Positions 23,692 through 34,865 of a stretch of DNA of 64,000 nt are shown piece by piece. The notes under the pieces are model-generated. The model did not search any database, was not told the DNA's origin, and worked only from the letters and a program-made list of their open reading frames with translations. This DNA is from Bos javanicus (lineage: Eukaryota; Chordata; Mammalia; Artiodactyla; Bovidae). Each line of letters starts with the position of its first letter. The stretch's first letter is position 1. The stretch lies in NCBI RefSeq assembly GCF_032452875.1, contig NC_083881.1, positions 60,953,689-61,017,688 of the forward strand, read 5' to 3'. The translations under genes and the position numbers were made by a program.

Positions 23692-23890
23692 GGGCTTCCC
23701 TGGTGGCTCAGCTGGTAAAGAATCTGCCTGCAATGCAATGGGTTCCATTCCTAGGTTGGGAAGATCCCCTGAAGAAAGAGTGGCTACCCATTCAAGTATT
23801 CTGGCCTGGAGAACTCCAGGGACTGTACAGTCCATGGACTCACAAAGAGTCAGACACAACTAAGCAACTTTCACTTTTACTTTCTTGGAA
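23692..23890 (+). mobile_element. Bov-tA SINE, third of three
   Basis: gggcttccctggtggctcag ... aagcaactttcacttttact. It begins exactly after the tattctt of unit two, as in the pair at 61089-61425. Confidence 0.93.
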
Positions 23891-24589
23891 GTAAAACTCA
23901 TAAATCTAGGGTGGGGGCTCCCTGAAGGCTGGACTTCCAGGAATCTTTAACTCCTAAGTTAGTCTTCACTCAGCTTTCCGTATTTCAACAACTTCCTACC
24001 AGTTCTTGGCCCCAGTGGGTTCTACTCCTAGAAATTCTCTCTATTTACCTCTCCTTTCAGTTGTCAGGGCACTCATTTGTCCCGTGACCTCACTTTTCTG
24101 ATGGATCAAAGAAGAGTTGATTTTCAGTTTGTTCGGTTTATCCAGCTCTTTTCTTGTAAGGATAGGAATGACAGCTTCCAAATTCTTTGTATATCAGGGA
24201 GGAAACCAGAAGTCTCCACAATATTGTTTTTCATTACTTATCAGCATGTTTGAAGGTCAAACCTTTGAGAGCAGGAACCATAGTCCTTTTACCCCTGGAC
24301 TCCTAGTAACCTGAGTTGTTCTGGGCTCATCAGTCTTGGACATTCTTATCTGCTCTTCATCACACACTCTCTCACTGGGTCAGCTTCTCTACTCTTCAAG
24401 CTTTATACACCATACTGACAACTCCAGAAGTTTTATCTCCAGTTAATCCATATCGTTCCTTTAAAGTTGGTTGACTTATTAGCATCTTAGACTTAAAATT
24501 TAAAACTTCAGCTTTAATTTCTACTTCTAACCAGTTCACCCTTTCTGCTTGTTGATCATAGTAAATGGTATCACCACCCAATAAATTCT
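23891..24589. other. Intronic stretch, nothing firmly recognised
   Basis: gagagcaggaaccatagtcc at 24269 recalls the end of an L2 element. Otherwise nothing can be named. Confidence 0.4.
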
Positions 24590-25075
24590 TCCAGTCAGAA
24601 ATCTGGCAGTCCTCTTTGGTTCTTTAATCTTCCTTACTAACTTCCTCTAAATCTACTCCACTAACAAATTACATCATTTCAACCCCCAAATATACCTCTA
24701 ATCCACTTCCCTCCCTCTTCAGTGTAATCAACCTGGTCCAAGCCATCATAATCTCTAGCCAAGTCCTCCACAAAAGCCTCCTCGCTACTCTCTCAACCTC
24801 CATCCTCACGCACGCTATCCATAGAACAGCCAGATTGATTTTTATGCATAAATTAAATCATATCACTCTGATGTCTAAAATTGTTCAGTATGTTCCCTTT
24901 ATACTGAGATTCAGATCTAAACTCCTTCTCACTCTCCAGAAGAACACTGCCCTGTCTGAGTTCTACACCTGGTCTCGCATTCCCTCTTGTCCACTATATT
25001 CCAGCCACACTAGTCCTCTTTGTGTCTCTCAAACCCTTCACTACTAAAACTTCCACCTGTCATGTCCCCTAAGCT
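24590..25075 (+). mobile_element. Ancient LINE remnant, possibly L2
   Basis: aagccatcataatctctagc, gaacagccagattgattttt, tctggtctcgcattccctc-like text and ttccagccacactagtcctc follow the order of an old mammalian LINE. Family assigned from memory. Confidence 0.5.
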
Positions 25076-26729
25076 TAAAAAATTCTTCCCCTTACCATTT
25101 TTTTTCCTACTATTTCAAAAGTACATTTATTATTTACCATGTCACAACCTGAATAAAACACGATGGTTCAAAGTCAAACTAATCCAATTGGTTAGTTTAT
25201 TTGTATCTTTGATACTAAGTTACATATTGGGAGCACCAAGTTAAAATAACAGTTGCATTAAAAATCATTTATATTTTTTCTGAGTATACCCTTTATAATT
25301 ATTCAAAGACTTGTTTTACACTCTACATATAATGTATATTACATTGCCTTACAGATAATTACATTTTGATGTTAAACCAAAAAAGTAGTGAAAGAAAGAA
25401 TTTAAAATTACTTAATTTGTATATTAGGCAATTTCTGCAAAGGCTGAATGAACTGACAACTGAAAATCAGCTCAATCCATTTTCTATACTTTAATATTTA
25501 TGGAAAGTCAAAGTTGGATACATTATTATACTTATACCTACATTTTCACATGAAATACCCAAATCAAAATTATATTACATTCAAAATCCAAAATTACATT
25601 CCTGTTACATTTTTTAAAAACATCTATGAAATAAACAAGCTTCAAAATTATGGACTTCAAAGAACCTACATCATTAAACTTTTAAATAATCACAACATGG
25701 GATTTACAGGAATTCATTAAAATGAAATTACTATTCAGGAAATATTAGATTTTCAATACTGAGAGAATACTTACTTATTCTACTGTGAAATGTTTATACA
25801 AAATATGAAAAGCATAAGTTGTACTTTCTGACATTTATAAATTAAAATGAATACCTAGAATACAATGCTCCAAAATAATTTAATAGATAAGTGAACAAGC
25901 AGATTGGATGCTATCCCACTCAAATGGTAGTCAAAGAGAGAAACCTTGAGATGATTTGGAAATAAGAAATCCTAGACTCTGATTGAAAAGAAGATGAATT
26001 AAAGAAGATTCAGAAGAAACCCTCATCTGTAGATCAGAAAGATAAAAGGAAAGCTACTAAAAACTTATGTATCAGAAATCTTTAGCACAATAAGACTGTA
26101 AGATGAAGAGATGTAAGAGAACCTATTAGTTCTGATTTTTTAAAACTGTATAGGTCACAGAACAAGGAAAATGAATTAGTTGTCCAAAAAACTTTAATGG
26201 AAATAATATTTATTAATTTAAAATTAATTTTTAAAACATCACAAAGTACTAGTCTCTTCTCCTAAAATATTCCTAGCCAAAAATCAAAGCAAATTGTATT
26301 ATTTTTATTTTGAAATAAAGCTATTTCATTTCAAATATGCCTTGATCTTTGCTTATGCCAATCAAATGTTATTTTGTTTCAGTAATTAGAAATCACTTCT
26401 TAAGTTTACTAACAAAATATCTATTTTATTTAATATCTACTGTAATCTACTAAATAATGTAATTTAATCTTGATTATTTTCTAAAACATACAAAGAAGAT
26501 ACATAACTGACATCATTTTAAATTGAGACAAAGTTGCATCTAATTATACTTTGCTATTGATTTTACTCTGTTACCATGTTTCAGTGCCTTAGAGAAAAAT
26601 GAGCAAAACAATAATATTTTGTGCAATTTTAACACTATTTTTGCTGATTAAAGAAATTATTTCTATCCCTTGGAACACATTATTCTTATAAGAGAATAAA
26701 ACATATAAAATCAGTTGTGAAGACACATT

Positions 26730-26800
26730 TATTGAGTTCTTACTGTGGGTCAGGCATTCTGCTAGATGTCAAAGATAAAATGTAGACAAGACAAACACAG
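26730..26800 (-). mobile_element. MIR SINE remnant
   Basis: tttattgagttcttactgtg ggtcaggcattctgctagat matches the MIR 3' region complement. Confidence 0.7.
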
Positions 26801-27619
26801 GTCTTGATTTCAACTGGCTTAAATATAGCAACAGTCTCAACTATACATCTACATTATCAACTATTAGGAGGAGCATATCACAATACAGTTATCTACTTCA
26901 ACTGAAACTGAAACACTGACAAAATTTAAAATAAAATGCATACAAGAGAACACAAAATGGATGAGGGAGTACCCTCAACAATAGCAAAACAAAAAGACAT
27001 TACCTTCTAGTTTGGATTAAAGGCAAAAATACTAATGTTTTTCTGAATGTTTCATCTTAAGGTTCCTGGTAGCTATTCTCCTAAAGCTCGTGTCACTTTT
27101 CAACCTGCCCATTCCTACAGCCAAACCATCTTCTCCACAAACATAATTCCTACTTTTGGAAAGCACAGAGGCTGACTGGTAACAGTATTTCTGAGTAAGA
27201 TGGCAATTATCATGGGGAGAGTGGAACTTATATCTACATAATCTTTCTCACATTCTCCGAGTAACTTCCACTTTACAACATAAATAATATTTCTTGCACA
27301 AAGTTAAAAAGATACAAGTATGAACAACTTTTTAAAGAATGTGTTTCAATCTAGAAATAACTGAAATAAATGGAATTGACATATTTTAATGTTTCAGACC
27401 GATGTGAGAATAAATTGCTGCATTTCCCAAATTATGTTTCATAATCTAATGAAATGTTCAGTGAAAACAGGACTTAGTGGTCACAGAAATTTAATTAAGA
27501 TTATATATTCTAACTAACACCTTTGTAGCATATTTAGACACTCAGAAGTATTACAATAAAGAAATTCTCCTAGCCTTTAAAAAAAAACACCTGTATAAAC
27601 TTGAACAAAGATTGAATCA

Positions 27620-27658
27620 GGGGCTGTGGGCAGGGGTGGGGGAGCGGGGAGGTGGTGG
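27620..27658 (+). other. G-rich tract with quadruplex potential
   Basis: Contains runs gggg, ggg, gggg, ggggg and gggg within 30 bases, then ggtggtgg. It sits about 340 bp beyond the donor of the RIMS2 87-nt exon; the G-rich strand is the template strand for RIMS2. Confidence 0.75.
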
Positions 27659-28000
27659 TAAATACATCTTATGTCTTCAGGAATTATTTTTGAAAGAAAC
27701 ATGCTTTGGAATATATTGCATTATTGGAGATAATATTTTACTGGATAAATACAGATAATGTAATTTATATTAAAGTTGGGGAGAGAATTACCTCTTTATT
27801 CTTACTACCCTATAAATTACCCTGTTTTCTTTTAATATTTCCATGGAATATGAAGCATAAAAGGTGAAAATATCATCTTCATAATCTAACAATGTTCACT
27901 TCTGAGGAATGCTATTTCGAGGGCTGTATTTTAATACCTACTCTTCAGTATGTTATGCTATCAGAGATAATATTTAGTCTGTACAGATCAGCTTACTTAC

Positions 28001-28087
28001 GTCTGGGGCTCCTTTTCATTTTGTTGTTTTTGCTGGGGCTGAAGAACGTTATTTACCAGTTCAGTGATCCCACTAAAGGGAAACCAC
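28001..28087 (-). CDS. RIMS2: RIMS2 internal coding exon: 87-nt linker exon (probable cassette)
   Basis: The exon encodes 28 whole codons beginning WFPFSGITELVNNVLQPQQK and ending QQNEKEPQ, plus one base before and two after. This matches, from memory, the linker of long RIM2 isoforms that lies between the first Rab3-binding helix and the zinc finger. The acceptor is tttaaacag at 28088 with a weak pyrimidine tract; the donor is GAC then gtaagtaagc, close to consensus. Both ends are phase 2, so the exon can be skipped without a frameshift; its last two bases (AC) join the A of the zinc-finger exon to make T before KLHQQ. The acceptor is weak and the donor strong, which is common for regulated exons. 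It is the downstream partner of the 33-nt exon, 401 bp away. The plus-strand ORF over it is an antisense shadow. Confidence 0.94.
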
Positions 28088-28488
28088 CTGTTTAAATAAG
28101 CAAATAATGTGACTGAATAACCAAATGAATAAAACAACTGTAGGAATATGTTTTCTTATCCATACTAATAAAAATACACAGGCACAGAAGCTACAGCCAA
28201 TGGAAATACGAGCTTCAGTTATCATCCAGGCAGTCAGAATATAGGGAAATTAAGTTTGAACACTTAATCAGTCCACAAGCAGGCAGCAAAAAACTACATC
28301 TAGTCAGTGTAAGGATGAAGTAAGAAGCTGCAGGCAGCTCTCTTACAAGCCAGAGGGTCAGAAAGCAGACACACTAGCTGCAGCCTATCCAGTATTAGTG
28401 TGAGCTAATACCATCCAAGGCGCAGAAAGCAGAATGTGGCAAAGGTACAGAAGTCAAGCCTACTGAACTCTTAGATACGTTTACTTAC
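28088..28488 (-). other. RIMS2: RIMS2 intron between the 33-nt and 87-nt exons
   Basis: A 401-bp intron with GT (28488-28487) and AG (28089-28088) borders. No ruminant SINE or LINE is recognisable inside it. Its shortness makes joint regulation of the two flanking exons plausible. Confidence 0.9.
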
Positions 28489-28521
28489 TGTGTCGTCTGT
28501 GGTTTGTGTTCTTCTTTGACC
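28489..28521 (-). CDS. RIMS2: RIMS2 internal coding micro-exon, 33 nt
   Basis: A micro-exon encoding VKEEHKPQTTQ, too short for ORF finding. One base completes a lysine codon begun in the upstream exon (AA|G), and its last two bases (CA) join the G of the 87-nt exon to give Q before WFPFSG. The acceptor is atctttttag at 28522; the donor is ACA then gtaagtaaac at 28488, a strong match. Start and end phases equal those of the 87-nt exon, so including either, both or neither keeps the frame; without both, AA joins A to give K-K-L-H-Q-Q. The peptide fits the V-K-E-E-H-K-P-Q segment I recall from the RIM2 linker. Its charged, proline-containing composition suggests a flexible linker near the Rab3-binding helix. 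The upstream exon is not in the window, so the preceding intron exceeds 35 kb. Confidence 0.93.
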
Positions 28522-28529
28522 CTAAAAAG

Positions 28530-30400
28530 ATAAGTTTGCACAACTGAGTGCACTGTACTAGGAAGAAATTTCTATCTACAGATCTGTGGTCAGATAAAAA
28601 TGAAAAATGAGGTCTGTTACATAGAAAAGCTTAATGCTTTGCCATATATTTGAATTATACCATATATTTGAATTATGCCATATATTTGAATTTGAATTAA
28701 TATGACACAAAAGGAAAAGTTGAATCGTTTGTTTTATTAGAGGGCTAATATTAAAATTCTTCTGCTGTCTTAATGATTCCATGATTTGTCCTCAAATTTT
28801 CTGCATACTTGTATTAATATTGAAACTGAAGCATTTAAAGTATTATATTAAATAGTTACATTTGGTCTACTGAAGATGAACAGATTTCCTCTTTATTTTA
28901 AAATTTCTTCCTTAATATAATTGAAGTAAAGGTATAAATGTTTTAAATAAAATGTAAAGTTTTATAAATGTATTTTTAAAGCCTTCCAAATGGATTTATT
29001 TACTTCACAAAGGAGCAGATAAAGAAGTTGGGGAGTTATGCATCCAATATACCTAAAAATAGTTACTAAGATAATTATGTGTATTAAATTTAAAATATTC
29101 ATAAGCTAAAGTAAATTATTCATAAAACTATAAAAGACTGAAAATGCATTTACCCTGTAATCAACTCAGTGCTTCACTGTTTAGCTGGACATTTAAAAGT
29201 AGAGAAAGCTAAAACACAAGGATAGAGATGCCTCTGAAATGTGGTTCCCACACTTTGCCTGGGACTGGTCCTGAGAGGTAAACCTGTGATAAGTGATCAG
29301 TTGATTAGTTTTACTTTCCCAAAGAAAGACTAAGGATTGGTAACTAAAATGGATCCCCAGAATCTAGGACTTTCATTAGGAAACTATATTAACACTGTAA
29401 ATTAAAATTTTTTTTTAAATTAAACTGATTTTTTCCAGAGTGTTTTTATTTTAAATGATCTAATGATTTAATGAAAGGGTATACCCTTATACATTTTTGT
29501 GTCTCAATGAATATAATTGGTATTTATATATCTCTATATTAACTAAAAAGAATATCTTCTGTTCTCTGCATAAACTTCAAAAAGTACAACAGTTTTAGCC
29601 TAGATCTAAGGCGACATCATTTAGTATTTAAACAGAGATATAACGGAATATTAATAAAGGATTATATTTAGCACCAAATATATAAGCAAACAAATACAAG
29701 CAAACTATAGTGACAATCTATCTAGAAAACTTATCACTGTATTTCTTTGAGAATAAGACATAAAAATCTCTTAATGTTTTAGAACAAAATAGGTCCTATA
29801 TAAAAAATTTACCAAACCAGCTTATCAAAATGGAGAACAATTCAAAATTATCCTTCACCAAATAATATGTATGTTAAAAACAAAAACATTAAAATAAGTT
29901 CATGAAAGAGGAGAAGATATCTGAAGACATCCTAGGTGATTCTCTACAAGAAATCATATTTGCTCTTAATTAGTGATAAATGTTTTTATCATAAATTTAC
30001 ATTAATTGTAAATCAGTTTCTAATTTTAAAATGTAAGTTGAAATAATTAACAGACATAAAAATGTAAATTACCAATTCAGAAATTGTTTATGGGCTTTGT
30101 AAAATATACGTGAAATATATAAACATTTGCATCAGCTTCCCAAATAAAATATGTATCACAAGCATAGCAGTATAAATATTTATCATCTTTAAATACAATC
30201 AAGAATATAAAATTATCCTTCTTTTGTCCAATATATTAGATGAAATCAAACCTCAAGAGTATCTGACCACACTTAAAATTCAGCTGAGATAATAGTTTAA
30301 GCAGGGGTAATATGGAAAAGTAATTATATATGTCTTGGACAGTACCTTAACATTATTAACAATAAACTCCCACATTCCTGCATTCCAGAAACTATATGAG
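28530..30400. other. Repeat-poor intronic island, right part
   Basis: No ruminant SINE or LINE recognised upstream of the 33-nt exon for about 2 kb. A short tandem repeat is at 28640-28694. Confidence 0.55.
28640..28694. repeat. Short tandem repeat, three imperfect units of about 19 bp
   Basis: gccatatatttgaattatac is repeated three times (gccatat, accatat, gccatat starts), ending in tttgaatttgaat. Confidence 0.85.
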
Positions 30401-30419
30401 GGGCTTCCAGTTTCCAATA

Positions 30420-30861
30420 AAATATATAAATAGCTTGGAAATCATCACTCCCATCCTTGCAAGTAAAAATGCTGAACAGATTGAAAATCAACAACTCTTC
30501 TTAACTCAAACAATTTTGGAGTGGGCAAACTGAAAACTAGAAAAACAGACAAATGGGGACAGGCTATTAGTGTTTACCAATAGTACCAGCTCAGGAGCAG
30601 AGGCCCACACATGGGGCCAGTGTCTTTTGGAAGACTTTTAACATAATTGACCAACCGTTAGAGACTCTCCTTGGACTAGATAAAAAGTTTAAAATTCCAA
30701 GGAGTCCAAGTTTTAGGCATACCACCATACTTCCACAAAGCCCTACCAGCTGCTCACTGTGAAGATCAGAGAAAAATTTCCTCCAGCATCCAGCAGCAGG
30801 AGCGGGGGAAAAAATATTTTTTTGAAATACTCCCAGAGCTCTCTACTCTCTTTAACAATCC
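30420..30861 (+). mobile_element. Possible L1 5' region remnant
   Basis: A+C-rich plus strand (gaagatcagagaaaaatttc, cagcatccagcagcaggagc) leading into L1 sequence on the right. Assigned by position and composition, so weak. Confidence 0.35.
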
Positions 30862-31282
30862 TTACAGAGTGAAGTAAGTCAGAAAGAAAAACATCAATAC
30901 AGTATACTAACGCATATATATGGAATTTAGAAAGATGATAACAATAACCCTGTATACAAGACAGCAAAAGAGACACCGATGTACAGAACAGTCTTTTGGA
31001 CTCTGTGGGAGAGGGAGAGGGTGGGATGATTTGGGAGAATGGCATTGAAATACGTATAATATCATATATGGAACGAGTCGCCAGTCCAGGTTCGATGCAC
31101 GATACTGGATGCTTGGGGCTGGTGCACTGGGATGACCCAGAGGGATGGTATGGGGAGGGAGGAGGGAGGAGGGTTCAGGATGGGGAACACATGTATACCT
31201 GTGGCGGATTCATTTCAATGTTTGGCAAAACCAATACAATATTGTAAAGTTTAAAAATAAAATAAAATTAAAAAAAATAAAG
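30862..31282 (+). mobile_element. Young bovine L1 3' end, 5'-truncated
   Basis: cagagtgaagtaagtcagaa, actaacgcatatatatggaa, ttggactctgtgggagaggg, ggttcgatgcacgatactgg and a taaaataaaattaaaaaaaa tail. Intact-looking 3' UTR of the bovine L1 family, close to what I recall of its consensus. Confidence 0.93.
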
Positions 31283-31945
31283 GACCAGTGCATTTTCCCC
31301 ACAACTTTCATTTTTCAATTCCTCCCTGCTTTGGGAGCCAGACTTTAAAGAAACTTAAAGTAACTGCATACATGAGAAAAGACAGAAAGTCACTACACTT
31401 GTCCAGTGAAAGGGGCAAATTCAGAAAAGACTGAGAAGATCTCAAGTTTATAACACAAGCCTGATCCTCAGAAAGACACAGCCTACAACAAAAAGGAATA
31501 AAATTAAATAAAAACAATAACAGAAAGTAACAAAAATTAGTGAAGGGGGAAATATGATTTCCAGACTTACCACATATTTATATTAATACGACCAGTTTCC
31601 TGACTGAGAGCAGGCTGCCCCAAGACACGCACAATGGCATATAGATTATTTTGAATTAAAGCTACTTGACAAACAATGAGAAAAAAGTGATACTGAGAGA
31701 AAAATAATACTCTGATCATTCTCTTTCCCCCGAAAGTAAGAAAGAAATCTCCAGTATGAAGGTATTCCCCCATACCCAAAGTACAGAAAACATACTCACC
31801 AACAGAATTAGGACATTCAAGGCAAAAGAAAGTTGTATGAAAAAAATCTGTGTGACTTCTTCATTGGTCTGCCACTACAAGTAAAGCCCTTATGTTAACT
31901 TGTCAAAAATAACTGTCTTTGTGTAAAATGAATATATAAACAGCC
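31283..31945 (+). mobile_element. Possible continuation of old L1 5' region
   Basis: cacaagcctgatcctcagaa and acaaaaaggaataaaattaa lie between L1-like segments. No host coding signal. Confidence 0.35.
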
Positions 31946-32595
31946 TGACTTGGTCACTTTAAGGGTTTCATTTCTATGTGACCTCTGTGCAAACAAAATT
32001 TTTTTCTCCTGTCAATCTGCCTTGTATCAAATTTTAGACCAGACAAATTTCCCCCTTCCCCAAAAAAGTACAAAAAGTGACATGAAAAATTCACTAGAAG
32101 AATGCAAAGGCAGATTTCAAGAGGGAACAGAAATAATCAGCAAACTTGAAAATGTAACAATAAAATGCACTGAATCTGAAGAACAGAAAGAAAACAGATT
32201 GAAGAAAAGAGAGTCTAAGGGAACTATGGGACACCATTAAGTAGACCAACATAGGTTTGTTGCAGGAATTCCAGAAGAAGAGAGAGAGAATATTTGCTGA
32301 AATAACGGCTAAAAGTTTCCCATATTTGATAAAATACATCAATATAAACATTCAAGAAGATCAACATATTCCATATAAGATGAAATCAAAGAGACCCACA
32401 CCAAGACACAATAAACCAACTAAATCAAACAAACATATATAGACTATTGCACCCAAAAAGAAAATCAAACACATTCTTCTCAAGTGGAAATGGGGCATTT
32501 TCCAGGAAAGACCACATGTCAGGCCACTAATTAAGTCTCAGTAGACTTTAAAATAGAGAAATCATATAAAGTATCTTCTAAAATATAAGAAATAT
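31946..32595 (+). mobile_element. Old L1 ORF1 and ORF2 start remnants
   Basis: ctgaagaacagaaagaaaac, acagattgaagaaaagagag, ggaattccagaagaagagag and tttcccatatttgataaaat follow L1 ORF1; cacattcttctcaagtggaa and gtcaggccactaattaagtc follow ORF2. Reading frames are broken. The 96-codon ORF at 31950 is a partly open relic. Confidence 0.75.
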
Positions 32596-33372
32596 CCTCA
32601 GATATGCAGATGGCACCACCCTTACAGCAGAAAGTGAAGAACTAAAGTGCCTCTTGATGAAAGTGAAAGAGGAGAGTGAAAAACTTGGTTTAAAACTCAA
32701 CATTCAGAAAACTAAGATCATGGTGTCCAATCCCATCACTTCATGGCAAATAGATGGGGAAACAATGGAAACAGTGATAGACTTTATTTTATTGGGCTTC
32801 AAAATCACTGCATATGGTGATTGCAGCCATGAAATTAAAAGACGCTTGCTCCTTGGAAGAAAAGTTATGACCAACCTAGACAGCATACTAAAAAAGAGAC
32901 ATTACTTTGCCAACAAAGGTCCATCTAGTCAAAGCTATGATTTTTCCAGTAGTCATGTATGGATGTGAGAGTTGGACTATAAAGAAAGCTGAGCACCAAA
33001 GAATTGATGCTTTTGAACTTGGAGAAGACTCTTGTGAGTCCCTTGGACAGCAAGGAGATCCAACCAGTCCATTCTGAAGGAAATCAGCCCTGAATATTCT
33101 TTGGAAGGACTGATGCTGACGCTGAAACTCCAATACTTTGGCCACCTGATGGGAAGAACTCACTCACTGGAAAAGACCCTGATGCTGGGAAAGATTGAAG
33201 GCAGGAGGAGAAGGGGACGACAGAGGAAGAGATGGTTGGATGGCATCACCAACTCAATGGACATGAGTTTAAGTAAGCTCTGGGAGTTGGTGATGGACAG
33301 GGAAGCCTGGTGTGCTGCAGTCCATGGGGTCACAAAGAGTCGGACACGACTGAGCAATTGAACTGAACTGTC
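32596..33372 (+). mobile_element. BovB (RTE) LINE 3' fragment inside L1
   Basis: Starts at cagatatgcagatggcacca, which reads Y-A-D-G where the active enzyme has Y-A-D-D, then the same ORF as at 6154 (WQIDGETMETVIDFILLGFK), with a frameshift near 32890. Ends ggacacgactgagcaattga actgaact. It interrupts L1 sequence that resumes at 33373. Confidence 0.9.
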
Positions 33373-33625
33373 TGAAAATACAAGAGGATAAAGTGAGAAA
33401 TTGAAAACAAAAGGAAACCTAGAGAAATCATAAATTTTTAGAAATTAATGAACATACACTTTAAAACAATGAGTAAAAGAAAATACAAGGAAAATTAGAA
33501 AATACTCAGAGACAAATGAAAACAAAACAAAACAAATGTACCAAATTTTATTAGATGCAGCTAAAGCAGTGCTAAGCAAGAAATTTCTAGATATAAACAA
33601 TTACATTAAAAGACAAAAAACAAGA
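33373..33625 (+). mobile_element. L1 ORF2 remnant after BovB
   Basis: caaggaaaattagaaaatac, gatgcagctaaagcagtgct and aagaaatttctagatataa are ORF2 landmarks. Confidence 0.75.
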
Positions 33626-34069
33626 AAGACCTCTCCAGATATATGCCCAGGCATGGGATTGCTGGGTTGTTGGTAGTTCTATTTTTTAAGGACCCTCCAT
33701 AATGTTCCATGGGATTCTCCAGGCAAGAAGACAACCTACTTAAGCTTGTTCTCTACATCTGTGTGTCAATTTCTTCTTTGCAAATAAGTTCATCTGTATC
33801 ATTTACCTAGATTCCAATACAAGCAACATATAATATTTTTCTCTTTCTGACTTCACTCTGTATGATCTAGGTCCATCCACATCTCTGCAGATGGCACAAT
33901 TTCATTCCTTTTTATGCCTGAGTAATATTCCATTGTATATAGGTATCACAACTTCATCCATTCATCTGTTGGTGAACAGCAGGTTGCTTCCATGTTCTGG
34001 CTTTTGGAAAGAGTGCTCAGTGAACACTGGGGTGCATGTGTCTCTTCAAATCATGGTTTTCTCAAGATA
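33626..34069 (-). mobile_element. L1 3' region, reverse orientation (with a tiny SINE scrap)
   Basis: Reverse complement of L1: ccagatatatgcccaggcat, gaccctccataatgttcc, then after a 24-bp Bov-tA scrap ccatgggattctccaggcaa (33709-33735), ttcactctgtatgatctagg and agtaatattccattgtatat. The only L1 unit read on the minus strand. Confidence 0.85.
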
Positions 34070-34284
34070 AGGGGCTTCTCTGGTGGCTCAGATGGTAAAG
34101 AATCCACCTGCAATGCAGGAGACCCAGGTTCGATCCCTGGGTTGGTAAGATTTCCTATGGTAAAGCACTCCAGTATTCTTGCCTGGAGAATCCCATGGAC
34201 AGAGGAGCCTGGCAGGCTACAGTCCATGGGGTCGCAAGGACTCAGACATGACTGAGTGACTAACACTTTCACTTTCACTTTCTC
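34070..34284 (+). mobile_element. Bov-tA SINE inside reverse L1
   Basis: gggcttctctggtggctcag, gaatccacctgcaatgcagg, gttcgatccctgggttggta ... ctcagacatgactgagtgac. Confidence 0.93.
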
Positions 34285-34705
34285 CAGATATATGCCCAGG
34301 CACAGGATTTTTGGGTCATATGGTAGTTCTATTTTTTTAAGGACCCTCCATAATGTTCTCCACAGGGGCTGTATGTCTTCAGATTCCTACCAATAGTGTA
34401 AGAAGTTTCCCTTTTCTCCACACCCTCTCCAGCATTTATTGTTTGCAGATTTTTTGATGATGCTCATTCTGACTGATTTGAGGTGGAAGGTCATTATAGT
34501 TTTGATTTGCATTTCTCTAATAATGAGCAATGTTGAGCATATTTTCATGTATTTGTCAGCCATCTGTATGTCTTCTTTGGAGAAATGTCTATTTTGATCT
34601 TCCACCCATCTTTTGATGGGGTTGTTTCTGAAATTGAGCTACATGAGCTGTTTGTATATTTTAGAGATTAATACCTCTTCAATTGCTTCATTTGCAAATA
34701 TATCC
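34285..34705 (-). mobile_element. L1 ORF2 3' end, reverse orientation
   Basis: ccagatatatgcccaggcac, gggtcatatggtagttctat, ccttttctccacaccctctc, tgatttgcatttctctaata, ttgatggggttgtttctgaa. The first 75 bp repeat the segment at 33631-33709 with differences. Confidence 0.9.
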
Positions 34706-34865
34706 TCAACATGGTACTGTATGACAACCAAGAGGGGTAGGATGGGGTGAGGGTGGGGGAGAGGTTCAAGAGGGAGGGACATGTGTATCCTTATGCCTGA
34801 TTAATGCAGAAGCCAACACAATATTGTAAAGCAATTATTCTCTAATTAAAAATAAATAAATAAGA
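34706..34865 (+). mobile_element. L1 3' tail
   Basis: gagaggttcaagagggaggg, gccaacacaatattgtaaag, caattattctctaattaaaa and an aataaataaataag tail. Confidence 0.85.

Larger units (their letters stand above)
25076..27890. other. Repeat-poor intronic island, left part
   Basis: AT-rich sequence lacking any Bov-tA, BOV-A2, BovB or bovine L1 copy. The only repeat I can name is a MIR piece at 26730-26800. It lies just downstream (transcript sense) of the RIMS2 linker exons. Confidence 0.6.
10022..28000 (-). other. RIMS2: RIMS2 intron, about 18 kb
   Basis: Intron from donor gtaagtaagc at 28000 to acceptor ctctgcag at 10022. Phases across it agree (AC|A, threonine). It is filled with L1, SINE, hAT and mariner remnants from 11 to 24 kb and is repeat-poor above 25.1 kb. 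Confidence 0.9.

Noticed and set aside
23380..23890. tRNA-like heads suggesting tRNA genes
   Set aside because: They are the heads of Bov-tA SINEs, with mutated boxes and SINE bodies attached.
23380..23890. Regularly spaced repeats suggesting a CRISPR-like array
   Set aside because: Units are Bov-tA SINEs of unequal length; this is vertebrate DNA with no spacers.
27892..28095. 67-codon plus-strand open frame
   Set aside because: Antisense shadow of the RIMS2 87-nt exon.
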